From: an uncultured Eubacteriales bacterium
GTDB lineage: Bacteria; Bacillota; Clostridia; Oscillospirales; Oscillospiraceae
Assembly (NCBI GenBank): GCA_900316205.1
Contig: ONBX01000005.1
Span: 20,042-84,041, forward strand
Length of the DNA stretch: 64,000 bases
Direction: 5' to 3'
Part shown: piece after piece, positions 14,989 through 23,595 of the stretch
How positions within the stretch are numbered: position 1 is the stretch's first letter
Layout: each line of letters begins with the position of its first letter
The notes under the pieces: generated by a model
The model's database searches: none
What the model was told of the DNA's origin: nothing
What the model saw: only the letters and a program-made list of their open reading frames with translations
Position numbers and translations under genes: made by a program

Positions 14989-16364
14989 ATGAAACAGTTG
15001 AAGCCCATCACCAACAAGCTGCTCTGGATCTTTGCCATCGGCCAGTTCGGCTGGAGTCTGTTGTCCGGCGTCGTGACCAACTGGATGGTCTATTACTACA
15101 CCGGCACCCCCGACGCCAACAACCCCAACACCGGCATCTTTGCCTCCATGGTCACCCAGAACCCCATCGTCTTCAAGCTGACGCTCTTCGGCCTGGTCAT
15201 GGCGGTGGGCCGCATCTTTGACGCGGTGACAGACCCTCTGATCGCCGGCTGGTCCGATCGCAGCAATTATAAGGGCGGCCGCCGCATCCCCTTTATGCGC
15301 ACCATCGCCATCCCCTTCGCCCTGATCACCGTGGCTCTCTTCACCGTGCCCCAGACCGCCAACGTTGCCGTGAACGACGTGCTGCTCTTCGTGATCCTCA
15401 TGTGCTTCTATCTCTTCATGACCATCTTCTGCACCCCCTACAACGCCCTGATCGCGGAGCTGGGCGACACCCAGGAGCACCGCATCAACGTTTCCACTTA
15501 CATCTCCTTCACCTTCATCGCCGGTACCAGCATCTCCTTCATGCTGCCGAACGTGGCGGGCCTCTTCTCCTTCGCGGGCCAGGCCGGTTCCATCCGCCTT
15601 GCGGTGGCGACCATGTGTGCCGTCGCCTGCATCGCCATGCTGGTGCCCTCCCTCTATATCAAGGAGCGGGACTATATCGACTCCAAGCCCAGCGAGACGC
15701 CCGCCTTCTCCTCTCTGCTCAAGACCTTCAAGAACGGGCAGTTCCGCCGCTTCGTGTACAGCGACGTGATCTATTTCTTCGCCCTGACCCTGTTCCAGAC
15801 CGGCCTTGCCTTCTATGAGACCAAGCTCATGGGCATTGAGGACACCTGGACCTTCCCCCTGACCGCCACCATGACCTTCGTGAGCGTGCTGCTCTACCCG
15901 GTGGTGAACAAGCTGGCTCCGAAGCTCGGCAAGAAAAAGCTGATCGTCACGGGCTTCTTCTCCTACGCCTTCGTGTTCTTCATCACCTCGTCTGCGGCAA
16001 GGGCCTGTACTGGGGCTTCATCGTGGCCATCTGCGCCGCCGTGCCTCAGGCCATTCTGGGCATCCTGCCCCAGGCCTGCGTGGCCGACGTGGCGGAGCTG
16101 AGCCGCCTGGAGACCGGCGAGGACCGCAGCGGCATGTTCTTTGCCGCCCGCACCTTCGCCTTCAAGATGGGCCAGGCCATCGCCATGGTGGTGTTCACCT
16201 CCATCACGGCGCTCCGCCCCGGCATGACCGAGGTTCTGCCCGGCCAGTACCGGACCACCGCTGTGGTGGCCACCGTCACCTGCCTCATCGGCGCGAGCCT
16301 TTTCCTGCTCTACAACGAGAAGATGATCCTCTCCCGGATCGAGGAGCTGAAGAAGCAGAGCTGA
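14989..16364 (+). pseudogene. GPH-family (Na+/melibiose symporter-like) MFS transporter with a single-base frameshift
   Basis: Twelve-helix cation symporter of the glycoside-pentoside-hexuronide family. The N-terminal part (MKQLKPITNKLLW; GRIFDAVTDPLIAGWSDRS, a family motif) reads in frame to about residue 335. At about 15991 the frame breaks: the continuation (CGKGLYWGF, then PQACVADVAELSRLETGEDRSGMFF and IEELKKQS) is in the next frame up to the stop at 16364. A missing base in CTCGTCTGC explains it. Everything on both sides of the break matches a normal family member, so it is either a recent inactivating deletion or a sequencing error. GGGAGGAAAG precedes the ATG. A second member of the family at 48528 is broken in the same way. 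Confidence 0.85.
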
Positions 16365-16381
16365 AAAAAGAACGACAAGAA

Positions 16382-16541
16382 AGAGCGCGTTGTAAAATGC
16401 GCTGTCATTGCGAGACCAGTTCGCAAACTGGTCGTGGCAATCCGTTAACCTGTGCGATGGTATACGGATCCCTACGCCCACACCAGTGACATCGGTCACT
16501 GGTTCGGAATGACAGGGTCCTGCATTTTGCAACGCGCTCTT
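16382..16541. repeat. 160-bp palindromic dispersed element, copy 1
   Basis: Ends are inverted repeats (AGAGCGCGTTGTAAAATGC and GCATTTTGCAACGCGCTCT). Inside are TGTCATTGCGA...TCGGAATGACA and a variable internal palindrome, CCAGTTCGCAAACTGG here. Same architecture as 58315-58467. Too short for any transposase; resembles a MITE or a large REP element. Confidence 0.8.
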
Positions 16542-16591
16542 TTGTTCTATCCGCTTGCGCATCTGCATATGCTTTCTGCGGGGGTGATGGG

Positions 16592-16873
16592 ATGGCCAAG
16601 GAAGAAATGCTGCAGGTGCCGGCGCTGCCCCACGGCCTGCGCCTGGAGGGCAGGGAAAAGCTCAGCATCACCGGGGTCCAGGACGTATCCGGCTTCGATG
16701 AGGGCACTGTTCTGCTGGAGACCGGCCTGGGAGAGCTCTGCATCCGGGGGGAGGGCCTGCATATCGAACGGATCGACCTGAACACCGGGGCCTTGGAGCT
16801 GCACGGCAGGATCCGGGAGCTGAGCTATGAGGAACCAGCCCGGGGCGGCCTGCTGTCCCGCCTCTTTTCCTGA
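16592..16873 (+). CDS. yabP: Sporulation protein YabP
   Basis: 93-residue spore-coat/cortex morphogenesis protein of the YabP/YqfC family: N-terminal strand-rich LEGREKLSITGVQDVSGFDEGTV, followed by ETGLGELCIRGEGLHIERIDLNTG, which is the family core. In Bacillus it is made in the mother cell under sigma-E and works with YabQ. Here it is the first gene of yabP-yabQ-divIC-yabR, the conserved order of this cluster in endospore formers. GGGGGTGAT lies before the ATG. A typical sigma-A promoter is not seen. Confidence 0.9.
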   Translation: MAKEEMLQVPALPHGLRLEGREKLSITGVQDVSGFDEGTVLLETGLGELCIRGEGLHIERIDLNTGALELHGRIRELSYEEPARGGLLSRLFS

Positions 16874-16874
16874 G

Positions 16875-17273
16875 ATGGGGATCCGTCCCTCTGCCCAGGC
16901 CCTGGAGCTGCTGGAGGCGCTGCTGCTGGGCGTGGGCCTTGGCCTGGGCTACGACCTGCTCCGTCCGCCCCGGCGCAGGAGCGGGAGGCTGGGCGGGAGC
17001 CTGCTGGATCTGCTTTTCGCGCTGCTTGCCGGAGCGGCGGCCTTCCTCTCTGCCATGAACAGCTCAGGAGGGCGAACAGGCCTGTGGGAGCTCAGCGCCA
17101 CACTGCTGGGCTTTCTGCTTTATCTGTATGCGCTGAGCCCGGCGGTACTGCCGCTGCTGGAGGGCTGGTGTCGCGTGATGTTCAACACCATGCGATTATT
17201 TAAAAAAATTGAAAAAAATCTCTGGAAATCTGCAAAAAAAACTTTCCAAACCAGAAAGAATGGATTATTATGA
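16875..17273 (+). CDS. yabQ: Spore cortex biosynthesis protein YabQ
   Basis: 132-residue membrane protein with three to four helices (about 14-28, 44-62, 75-98), beginning one base after the yabP stop, so translation is coupled. The helix ALLLGVGLGLGYDLLRPPRR and the basic C-terminal tail (KKIEKNLWKSAKKTFQ) are typical of YabQ, which localises to the outer forespore membrane and is required for cortex formation. An upstream frame from 16827 overlaps yabP and is not used. Confidence 0.88.
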   Translation: MGIRPSAQALELLEALLLGVGLGLGYDLLRPPRRRSGRLGGSLLDLLFALLAGAAAFLSAMNSSGGRTGLWELSATLLGFLLYLYALSPAVLPLLEGWCRVMFNTMRLFKKIEKNLWKSAKKTFQTRKNGLL

Positions 17274-17320
17274 AACGGTAGGTTCGGCCTTCGGACCGCC
17301 GTAAAAGGAGGAACGGAAGC

Positions 17321-17644
17321 ATGCCGAGCCGCAGGGGGATCGTTCGGATCGTCATTACCCTGCTGTTGGTCTATTCGCTGCTGTGCTTTGCCCGGGCGGG
17401 CAGGACACTTGCGGAAATGGAGCGCACAGCCGCCCGACTGGAAGGGGAAAGGGAACTGCTGGAGCAGGAGCACGCGGAATGGGAGCTGCGTCTGCTGCAG
17501 CGGGACAACCCCGAACAGGTGGAGGCGCTGGCCCGGCGGGAGCTGGGCATGGTGATGCCGGGAGAGATCGTATTTCTATTTACGCAAGCGGAAGAAGCCA
17601 AGTCGGCACAGACAGAGAGGGACCCTTTATGCCATTGGAAGTAG
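17321..17644 (+). CDS. divIC: Septum formation initiator DivIC/FtsB-like
   Basis: 107-residue bitopic division protein: short basic cytoplasmic start (MPSRRGIVR), one membrane helix (about 8-26), then an extracytoplasmic coiled coil (LAEMERTAARLEGERELLEQEHAEWE) and the conserved ARRELGMVMPGEIVF end. Partners are FtsL and DivIB/FtsQ in the divisome. GGAGG lies 8 bases upstream. The gene order after yabQ confirms the assignment. Its 3' end overlaps the next gene by 16 bp. Confidence 0.88.
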   Translation: MPSRRGIVRIVITLLLVYSLLCFARAGRTLAEMERTAARLEGERELLEQEHAEWELRLLQRDNPEQVEALARRELGMVMPGEIVFLFTQAEEAKSAQTERDPLCHWK

Positions 17645-18084
17645 GAAGTATTGTAGAAGGAAAAGTTACCGGGATCACCAAGTTCGGCGCCTTTGTGTCC
17701 CTTCCCGAAGGGAAGAGCGGTCTGGTGCATATCTCCGAGATCGCAAACAGCTTTGTCAATGACGTGCACGAGCACGTCCAGCTGGGACAGACGGTGAAGG
17801 TGCGTGTGCTGAGCGTGAGCGAGGAGGGGAAGATCAACCTCTCCATCAAGCGCGCCCTGGAACAGAGCCCTGCCCCCGCTCAGCGGGAGAATTTCCGCCG
17901 GAACAACCCGACGGCCCGGCCCGCGCAGAGCCCCAGGCCAGCGGTGGAGCGCACGGCGGCCGACGGGCCCAGCAGCAATGTGGAATTTGAGGATCGGCTG
18001 AAGAAATTCATGCAGGAGTCGGACAGCCGCATTGCGGATAACCGCATCTATGCCGATCACCGCAGCCGGAACCGCCGGCGCTGA
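17629..18084 (+). CDS. yabR: S1 RNA-binding domain protein, YabR-like
   Basis: 151 residues. The N-terminal S1/OB fold (4-75: VGSIVEGKVTGITKFGAFVSL, GKSGLVHISEIAN, VKVRVLSVSEEGKINLSIK) is followed by a basic, Pro/Ala/Arg-rich disordered tail ending in RNRRR. S1 proteins of this size bind RNA and are associated with the ribosome or polynucleotide processing. It is the usual neighbour of divIC in Firmicutes. Start at the ATG 17629 inside the end of divIC; GAGAGGGACC provides a weak ribosome binding site. Last gene before a terminator. Confidence 0.88.
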   Translation: MPLEVGSIVEGKVTGITKFGAFVSLPEGKSGLVHISEIANSFVNDVHEHVQLGQTVKVRVLSVSEEGKINLSIKRALEQSPAPAQRENFRRNNPTARPAQSPRPAVERTAADGPSSNVEFEDRLKKFMQESDSRIADNRIYADHRSRNRRR

Positions 18085-18097
18085 GGATGGCGTTTCA

Positions 18098-18125
18098 CCA
18101 GGGCCGGAGTTTCTCCGGCCCTGGC
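18098..18125 (+). terminator. Terminator of the yabP-yabR operon
   Basis: Hairpin CCAGGGCCGGAG-TTTC-TCCGGCCCTGG, GC rich and perfect; the T run is poor. Confidence 0.65.
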
Positions 18126-18223
18126 TGAACACAGGGAGTGCTTCGGCGCTCCTTATATTATGTTAGAGGATGGGTGGCCTGAGACTGAAAAACAGTCTCC
18201 CGCCCAGCCAAAAGGAGAGAAAC

Positions 18224-19531
18224 ATGACAGACTTCGGAACTCTGTACGAGGCGAAACGCAGCACGGCGGAGGATCTGGCAGCCCGGGTGGAGAGCGGATG
18301 GCTCATCGGCATGGACGCCGCTGTGGCCGGCGCACCCTGCATCCTGGAAGCCCTGGCCAAGCGGGCCGGGAAGGATGAACTGAAGGGCGTGCGCATCCAG
18401 ACCCTGCTGGATGTCTACCCCTATCCCTTTTACGCGGACAACAGCCTTTTCGGAAAGCTCACCGGCGAGGCCTGGTTTTCCGGCGGCGGCGCCCGCAAGG
18501 CCGTGAACGCGGGCTTTGCGGATACCATTCCCAATTACTACCGGGACTGCCCGGGCCTGATCCGCAAGGGGGAGGACTATGACCTGTTCATTGCCTCCGT
18601 GTCCCCCATGGACAAGCACGGTTATTTCAGCCTGGGGGCCACCTGCTCCTATTCCCCGGCCATGCTGGAAAAGGCCAAACGGGTCTTCCTGGAGGTCAAC
18701 GATCGCCAGCCCCGCGCCGTCTGCGGCGGCCAGATCCACATCAGCCAGGTGGATGGATTCGTGGAGACCAGCTATGCCCTGCCGGTCCTGCCTCCCACCA
18801 AGCAGGATGCCATCAGCCAGCAGATCGGCGGCCTGATCGCGGAGCGGATCGACGACGGCTCCTGCATCCAGCTGGGCATCGGCGCCATTCCCGACGCGGT
18901 GGGCGCTGCCCTGACGGCAAAGCATGACCTGGGCATCCACACGGAGATGTTTACCGATTCCATGGTGGAGCTGATCCAGTGCGGCGCGGTGAACAACAGC
19001 AAAAAGCAGATCCACCGGGGCCAGAGCGTGACCACCTTTGCCTTCGGCTCCCAGCGGATCTATGACTATATCGACGATAACCCCGGCATCGCCATTTTGC
19101 CGGTGGACTATGTGAACGATCCCAACGTCATCTGCCGGAACGACAACATGATCTCAATCAACGCCGCCCTGGAGGTGGACCTCTGGGGCCAGGTCTGCGC
19201 GGAGAGCGTGGGCACCAAACACATGTCCGGCACCGGCGGTCAGGTGGATTACGTCCGGGGCGCCACCCAGTCCCGGGGCGGCAAGAGCTTCATCGCCTTC
19301 TCGTCCACCACCAAGAACGACACCATCAGCAAGATCAAGTCCACCCTGACCCCCGGCGCGGTGGTCACCACCAGCAAGAACGACGTGGACTACATCGTCA
19401 CCGAGTTCGGCGTGGCCCACCTGCGGGGCGAATCCCTTGCCAGCAGAGCCAGACAGCTCATCGCCATCGCCCACCCCAACTTCCGGGACGAGCTGAGCTT
19501 CGAAGCGAAAAAGCGCGGCATCCTCATCTGA
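18224..19531 (+). CDS. Acetyl-CoA hydrolase/transferase family CoA-transferase (butyrate or 4-hydroxybutyrate type)
   Basis: Class I CoA-transferase of 435 residues, exchanging CoA between acyl-CoA and acetate through a glutamyl-CoA intermediate. Visible family blocks are GIGAIPDAVGAAL (about 222-234), HTEMFTDSMVEL, DNMISINAALEVDLWGQVCAES and GTGGQVDYVRGA followed by SRGGKS, plus the C-terminal TEFGVAHLRG. The size and motifs fit butyryl-CoA:acetate or 4-hydroxybutyrate CoA-transferases of gut Clostridia. Exact specificity cannot be fixed without alignment. The ATG at 18224 follows AAGGAGAG; a longer frame from 18170 has no such signal. Monocistronic, terminated at 19580. Likely the final energy-conserving step of a butyrate-type fermentation. 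Confidence 0.88.
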   Translation: MTDFGTLYEAKRSTAEDLAARVESGWLIGMDAAVAGAPCILEALAKRAGKDELKGVRIQTLLDVYPYPFYADNSLFGKLTGEAWFSGGGARKAVNAGFADTIPNYYRDCPGLIRKGEDYDLFIASVSPMDKHGYFSLGATCSYSPAMLEKAKRVFLEVNDRQPRAVCGGQIHISQVDGFVETSYALPVLPPTKQDAISQQIGGLIAERIDDGSCIQLGIGAIPDAVGAALTAKHDLGIHTEMFTDSMVELIQCGAVNNSKKQIHRGQSVTTFAFGSQRIYDYIDDNPGIAILPVDYVNDPNVICRNDNMISINAALEVDLWGQVCAESVGTKHMSGTGGQVDYVRGATQSRGGKSFIAFSSTTKNDTISKIKSTLTPGAVVTTSKNDVDYIVTEFGVAHLRGESLASRARQLIAIAHPNFRDELSFEAKKRGILI

Positions 19532-19545
19532 TCGCCATCGATATG

Positions 19546-19580
19546 CAAAAAAGGAACACCCGAGGGTGTTCCTTTTTTGC
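19546..19580. terminator. Bidirectional terminator between CoA-transferase and LCP gene
   Basis: AAAAAAGGAACACCC-GA-GGGTGTTCCTTTTTT, symmetrical A and T runs serving both convergent genes. Confidence 0.92.
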
Positions 19581-19581
19581 G

Positions 19582-20595
19582 TTATTTTTCAATCCCGATG
19601 CCGTAGATGAATTCCTTGAGGCGCTCGGCCTCAAACTGGAAGTCACAGCGGGCGGGCTCCCCGGGAATGCGCAGGGGAACGGTCATCTGCTCCGCGGTCG
19701 CGCCCAGGAATTTTGAGGCGTGGTGCACCAGATCGGAGATCTGCTCCTTGGTGAGATTGGTGTGGATCAGGGGAAGAACCGTATCCGCCAGAGCGTCCAG
19801 TTCCTTCAGGCTCAGGCTTTTGGCCTTGCTCATGGCGGCCTGGATCACGCTGCGCTGGCGCTCCACCCGGTGCCAGTTGGAGTCGATGCTGCGCAGACGG
19901 GCGAAGCGGAGGGCCAGTGCACCGTCCAGGTGGTTGACTCCCTCCGAGAGGTGGTGCTCGAAATCCTTATCGATGGCCCAGGCCTCCACCTCGGTAAGCT
20001 CCACATCGATGCCGCCCATAGCGTCGATGATCTCAATAAAGGATTCAAAGTCCACCTGGACATAGCCGGCCATATCCAGCAGGAAATAGTCCCGGAAAAG
20101 GCTGAGCATGTATTCCGGGCCGGCCCAGCGAAAGGCGTGGGTCAGCAGATCGATGTCGTGATCCGGCACGGGGACCATGATGCCCCGCTCAAAGCTGGAT
20201 AGCTTGACCGAGCCGTCGGAGCGGTTCAGAGAAATGACCTGGATGGCGTCTGCCCGGCCGGGGTCGTGACCGTAGGGAAGCCGCTCATCCGTGCCCAGAA
20301 GCAGAATGTTGATCACGTCGCTGTCCCAGACCACTTCGCCCTCGGGAGGCGCCGCCGAAGTCTCGATCGCCTCTCCGGATTCGATCTCCTTCCGGGATTC
20401 CTCCTCCAGAAGCGCTGTCTCTTCCTCCGTGTATTCCGGGTGAACGTAAGTGCCGGTGGGGGTATAGGAGATCTTGTCCAGCTTCTCGTCCAGGTATCGG
20501 GCAAAAAACTTTGATGCGGCGATGCCAAGAACCAGCAGGATCAGGAGAACGCCCGCGGCGATCAGAAGGATCCATTTCTTCTTGTTATTTTTCAT
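19582..20595 (-). CDS. LytR-CpsA-Psr (LCP) family cell-wall polymer ligase
   Basis: 337-residue membrane-anchored enzyme that transfers polyprenyl-linked glycopolymers (teichoic acid or capsule) to peptidoglycan. A cytoplasmic KNNKKK start and one helix (about 8-28) precede the extracytoplasmic catalytic domain: INILLLGTDER (about 96-106), RADAIQVISLNRSDGSVKLSSFERG, then GYVQVDFESFIEIIDAMGGIDVEL and HLDGALALRFARLRSIDSNWHRVERQ. The usual Arg/Asp phosphate-binding residues are present. The ATG at 20595 directly precedes KNNKKK; upstream codons lie in the leader. Single gene with a consensus promoter. Confidence 0.92.
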   Translation of the reverse strand: MKNNKKKWILLIAAGVLLILLVLGIAASKFFARYLDEKLDKISYTPTGTYVHPEYTEEETALLEEESRKEIESGEAIETSAAPPEGEVVWDSDVINILLLGTDERLPYGHDPGRADAIQVISLNRSDGSVKLSSFERGIMVPVPDHDIDLLTHAFRWAGPEYMLSLFRDYFLLDMAGYVQVDFESFIEIIDAMGGIDVELTEVEAWAIDKDFEHHLSEGVNHLDGALALRFARLRSIDSNWHRVERQRSVIQAAMSKAKSLSLKELDALADTVLPLIHTNLTKEQISDLVHHASKFLGATAEQMTVPLRIPGEPARCDFQFEAERLKEFIYGIGIEK

Positions 20596-20689
20596 TGCAG
20601 AATCTTCTTTCTTACGGATGCATGAGAGCAATGGGAGCAGCGGCAGCGCTTCATACAGCCTGCCGGCCCGCTGCCCATGCTGTTACGTC

Positions 20690-20718
20690 ATTATAAGAAA
20701 ATAGCGGCTCTTTGTCAA
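20690..20718 (-). promoter_or_regulatory. Consensus sigma-A promoter of the LCP gene
   Basis: Minus strand TTGACA (20713-20718), exactly 17 bp, TATAAT (20690-20695): a perfect consensus, about 90 nt upstream of the start codon. Confidence 0.85.
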
Positions 20719-20721
20719 TTC

Positions 20722-21423
20722 TCAGAGGAAGAACTTCTTGTGCAGCGAGCGGCGCAGCGCCGGGGAGAGGCCGATGATGATGAGCAGCAGGCCCAGAAGG
20801 AGCAGAACGGTGAGGGGATAGAGACTCCACCAGAGCATGGGGAGGGCAAAGCTCACATGGAGCAGAAACTCCAGCAGCAGACAAAAGCCGCCCAGGCCGA
20901 TAAGGCCCCCGCCGAGAATAAAGAGCGCGCGGTGCCGCTTTTCCCCGACGGTGTAGCGGAGAAGGACGATCATGGCCTCCACAAGCAGCAGCAGGGCGCC
21001 GCCCGCCGGAAAGGCAAAGGACAAAAACCAGTGGCCGCCGGTTTTCAGCGAGATATAGAGGGCAAGGAGCAGCGCCGCCGTCATGGCGACGGGGAAAAAC
21101 ACCACGGGATAGGGGCGGCGGAACCAGAGGGGGAGACAGCCCCAAACATAGAGCGTCAGCAGTCCGAAGCAGACATAGCCGCTCCAGATGACCGCTCCGT
21201 CAAGCTTCAGATCCACCAGCAGGCAGATCAGAGCTGGCAGCAGAAACAGGAAGCTCAGGAGAAAGAGCACGGCGCCGTGGCTCACGGTCTCCGGCTCGGT
21301 ATAACGGGGATAAAGGGAGGGCTCCTTCTCCTCCTGCAGATCCGGGTGCCAGACCCGCAGTGAGCACAGCGGGCAGCGCTCCACACCTTTTTGCAGCTCA
21401 ACGCCGCAGCGCGCACAATACAT
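20722..21423 (-). CDS. Zinc-ribbon membrane protein (DUF6320-like)
   Basis: 233 residues. The N-terminal zinc ribbon has C3-x2-C6 and C17-x2-C20, followed by about 20 linker residues and six hydrophobic helices spanning about 50-215. It ends in a basic LRRSLHKKFFL tail. Such proteins (I believe DUF6320) are found beside condensation-like acyltransferases, which is exactly the arrangement here: it begins 27 bp after the acyltransferase stop. A joint role in acylating a membrane-associated or exported product is an inference from that pairing only. Confidence 0.7.
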   Translation of the reverse strand: MYCARCGVELQKGVERCPLCSLRVWHPDLQEEKEPSLYPRYTEPETVSHGAVLFLLSFLFLLPALICLLVDLKLDGAVIWSGYVCFGLLTLYVWGCLPLWFRRPYPVVFFPVAMTAALLLALYISLKTGGHWFLSFAFPAGGALLLLVEAMIVLLRYTVGEKRHRALFILGGGLIGLGGFCLLLEFLLHVSFALPMLWWSLYPLTVLLLLGLLLIIIGLSPALRRSLHKKFFL

Positions 21424-21450
21424 AGCAAGTCACCTCCACAGATGGCGGGT

Positions 21451-22740
21451 TCAGGTTTTTTCGTTGGATTCGATTTTGACGGCAAAGCCCAGCTTTACAA
21501 GACGGGTGAAGAAATGGCGCTCCAGGGTGGGCTCCACGGTATTGCGAACCAGATTCACCCAGGTCTTGCCCCGCCAGCTGGTGACGCTGCAGTTGTAGGG
21601 CGAGCTGGCCTGGGAGCCCAGGACGAATTCCACCCTGGTCACATAGGGGGCCATGGCCTGCGACAGGCGGACCTGACCCAGATTGGAGAGGGAGAGAGAG
21701 GCCACCCGCTCGCCGATGCTGTCAAACACCATGCGCATGATGAGGCTCTTGAGCCCCAGGGGCACGATCTTGAGCAGGGGATTGGCCTCGTCGTTTACAT
21801 TGGGGGTGAAGATGGCCCGCATGTTTTTCTCGGTGATGGTGAGCTTCATCTGGTAATGGACGAGCTTCACCAGCTCCTCAAAGCTGTAATCCCCCAGGCG
21901 GGGGTCCACGCCGACGTTGGCCACCGCAACAAAGTTGCGCATGGTGTCGCCGCCGTAGAGCTGGCGGAGATTCACCGGGATCTGAACCTTCACGGGGTGA
22001 CGGCGCCGCCGGTGGGGCTGCTCAGCCGCCTGCATGTCCAGCAGGGCCTGGAGCAGCACCGCGGTGAGATAGGCCGTCACCGTGACGCCCAGAGCCTTGG
22101 CACGGGCATGGAGAGCGTCGCTCTCCAGAATGCCGCAGGTCACGTGGAGGAAGCGGTCCGGCTCCAACTGCCCCTTGGGGCGGTAGACGTCGCGGCTGTC
22201 CCGGGGCGCGGCCACAGGTCCGGCGGTTTCCTGGAAGCGGTCCGCAAATTCCTCGGGGCGGGGAGCTTCGTGGAGATCCTTGATCCCCTCCTCGGCGGGG
22301 ACCTCAACCCGATAGCGCAGGCGGATATACTCCGCTGCCAGATTTTTGGCAAAAATAAGGCCGCCGGTGCCGTCGGTAACGGCGTGGAAGAATTCCACAG
22401 CCATCCTGTCCCGGTAGTAGAGGACCCGGATGGCGCATCTGCGCACGTCCGAGAGCGTCATGCCCACCAGCGGCTGGGCGCTGTCCTCCCGCACCCGGGG
22501 CGGGCGCTCCAACTCCTCCAGATAGTACCAGAAGGCGCTGCGCCGCAGACGGACGCAGATGGAAGGGAAGCGCGGCGCCACATGGTCCAGGGCCTGCTGG
22601 AGCAGGGCCGGGTCCACCGGGTCCGGGAAGTTCAGCGAGATGCGAAAGGCATTGCTCCAGTGCTTTCGCAGGGAAGCGGGGAAGATGAGGGCTGCGTTGT
22701 CCAGCCGCATCCAGCGAAGCTCCCGTTTGCGTTCCTCCAT
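21451..22740 (-). CDS. Condensation-domain-like acyltransferase (alcohol acetyltransferase type)
   Basis: 429-residue soluble enzyme of the CoA-dependent acyltransferase/condensation superfamily. The catalytic HxxxD-type motif is VEFFHAVTDGTGG (about 127-139). The second half carries the VQIPVNLRQLYGGDTMRNFVA block, equivalent to the bridging strand, and the LSLSNLGQVRL segment near 340. No carrier-protein or adenylation domain is present, so it is stand-alone, as in PapA- or alcohol acetyltransferase-like enzymes. AAAGGAGGG precedes the ATG. Two-gene operon with the zinc-ribbon membrane protein. Substrate unknown. Confidence 0.75.
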   Translation of the reverse strand: MEERKRELRWMRLDNAALIFPASLRKHWSNAFRISLNFPDPVDPALLQQALDHVAPRFPSICVRLRRSAFWYYLEELERPPRVREDSAQPLVGMTLSDVRRCAIRVLYYRDRMAVEFFHAVTDGTGGLIFAKNLAAEYIRLRYRVEVPAEEGIKDLHEAPRPEEFADRFQETAGPVAAPRDSRDVYRPKGQLEPDRFLHVTCGILESDALHARAKALGVTVTAYLTAVLLQALLDMQAAEQPHRRRRHPVKVQIPVNLRQLYGGDTMRNFVAVANVGVDPRLGDYSFEELVKLVHYQMKLTITEKNMRAIFTPNVNDEANPLLKIVPLGLKSLIMRMVFDSIGERVASLSLSNLGQVRLSQAMAPYVTRVEFVLGSQASSPYNCSVTSWRGKTWVNLVRNTVEPTLERHFFTRLVKLGFAVKIESNEKT

Positions 22741-22839
22741 GAGCGACCCTCCTTTCTGGCGGTTTCGAAATAAGGAATTGCGAAGGACAGAAGAAAACTG
22801 AGTTCAATGCCCCGAAGGGAATCATAATCGTTTTTGCCG

Positions 22840-23117
22840 TAGCCTGACGGCGCCAATTCGAACACGGTTTTGATGGGCCAATTTCCGCCAATTCCGCGTC
22901 AAAGGGCTTGACAATACACAAAGTATTCTCTGCGCCCTTTTCCTTGTCTTGACGAAAAATGGCTCCGTCAAAACTGCAAGGCACCTCTCAGCGAGAATTT
23001 TTCGAGGGATTTTTGTTGCGGACGACGAAGCCTTGCTGGCGCAAGGCGAGGAGGACAAGGCAAAAAGCACCGAAAAAGGCCGCTGAGAGGCGTGTTCGAA
23101 TTGGCGCCATCAGGCTA
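22840..23117. repeat. 278-bp element with 26-bp terminal inverted repeats
   Basis: Arms 22840-22865 and 23092-23117 (start TAGCCTGA, contain GGCGCCAATTCGAACAC) match at 25 of 26 positions. A nested perfect pair CCTCTCAGCG (22984-22993) / CGCTGAGAGG (23081-23090) lies inside. It also contains an internal segment (22913-22961: ATACACAAAGTATTC ... CTTGACGAAAAATG) that recurs inverted at 33777-33823. No ORF; resembles a nonautonomous mobile element filling the gap between 22741 and 23370. Confidence 0.75.
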
Positions 23118-23370
23118 GCTTTGCCACGGGAAAAACACCCTGAGCCGAGAATCGCAAGGCCTCGCGCCGACAAAACACGGCGCATCTCCCGTGCGCCGTG
23201 TGCGATAAGCGCGAGTTGACGATTGCGAAACGTCAGTTTTGCAATCGCCAAAAGTATACCCCCAAAAGCCGGCCGCGTCCAGCCCTCCTTGACAGAAAGA
23301 GAGGGGCGGCGTATGCTGGTAGAGAGCTGCCCGGAAGGGTAGAGAGGGCGAAAAAGGAGTAGAGAAAGCC
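23118..23370. other. Intergenic dyads, no gene
   Basis: Contains ACACGGCGCATCTCCC.GTGCGCCGTGTGCG (inverted GGCGCA/TGCGCC), GCGATTGCAAAAC-like inverted segments around 23218-23248 (GATTGCGAAACGTCAGTTTTGCAATC), and a ribosome binding site before the gene at 23371. No coding sequence is supported. Confidence 0.4.
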
Positions 23371-23595
23371 ATGAGCGAAGAGATCAAATGCGGGAAATAC
23401 CGGCATTTCAAGGGCAGAGAATACGAGGTGCTGGGCCTTGCCACCCACTCCGAGACCGAGGAGCAGATGGTGGTCTACCGGCCCCTTTACGGCGAAGGAA
23501 AGCTCTGGGTCCGCCCGGCTGCCATGTGGAACGAGACCGTGGAACGGGACGGAAAGACTTTCCGGCGCTTTACCTACATCGGGGACGAGTCATGA
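23371..23595 (+). CDS. DUF1653-domain protein
   Basis: 74-residue protein consisting of a single DUF1653 domain: GKYRHFKGREYEVLGLATHSETEEQMVVYRPLYGEGKLWVRPAAMW. The domain is common in Firmicutes and proteobacteria as a small stand-alone protein of unknown biochemical role. AAAAAGGAG lies about 14 bases before the ATG. Its stop overlaps the start of the following Smr-type gene (ATGA), so the two are co-translated. Confidence 0.85.
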   Translation: MSEEIKCGKYRHFKGREYEVLGLATHSETEEQMVVYRPLYGEGKLWVRPAAMWNETVERDGKTFRRFTYIGDES

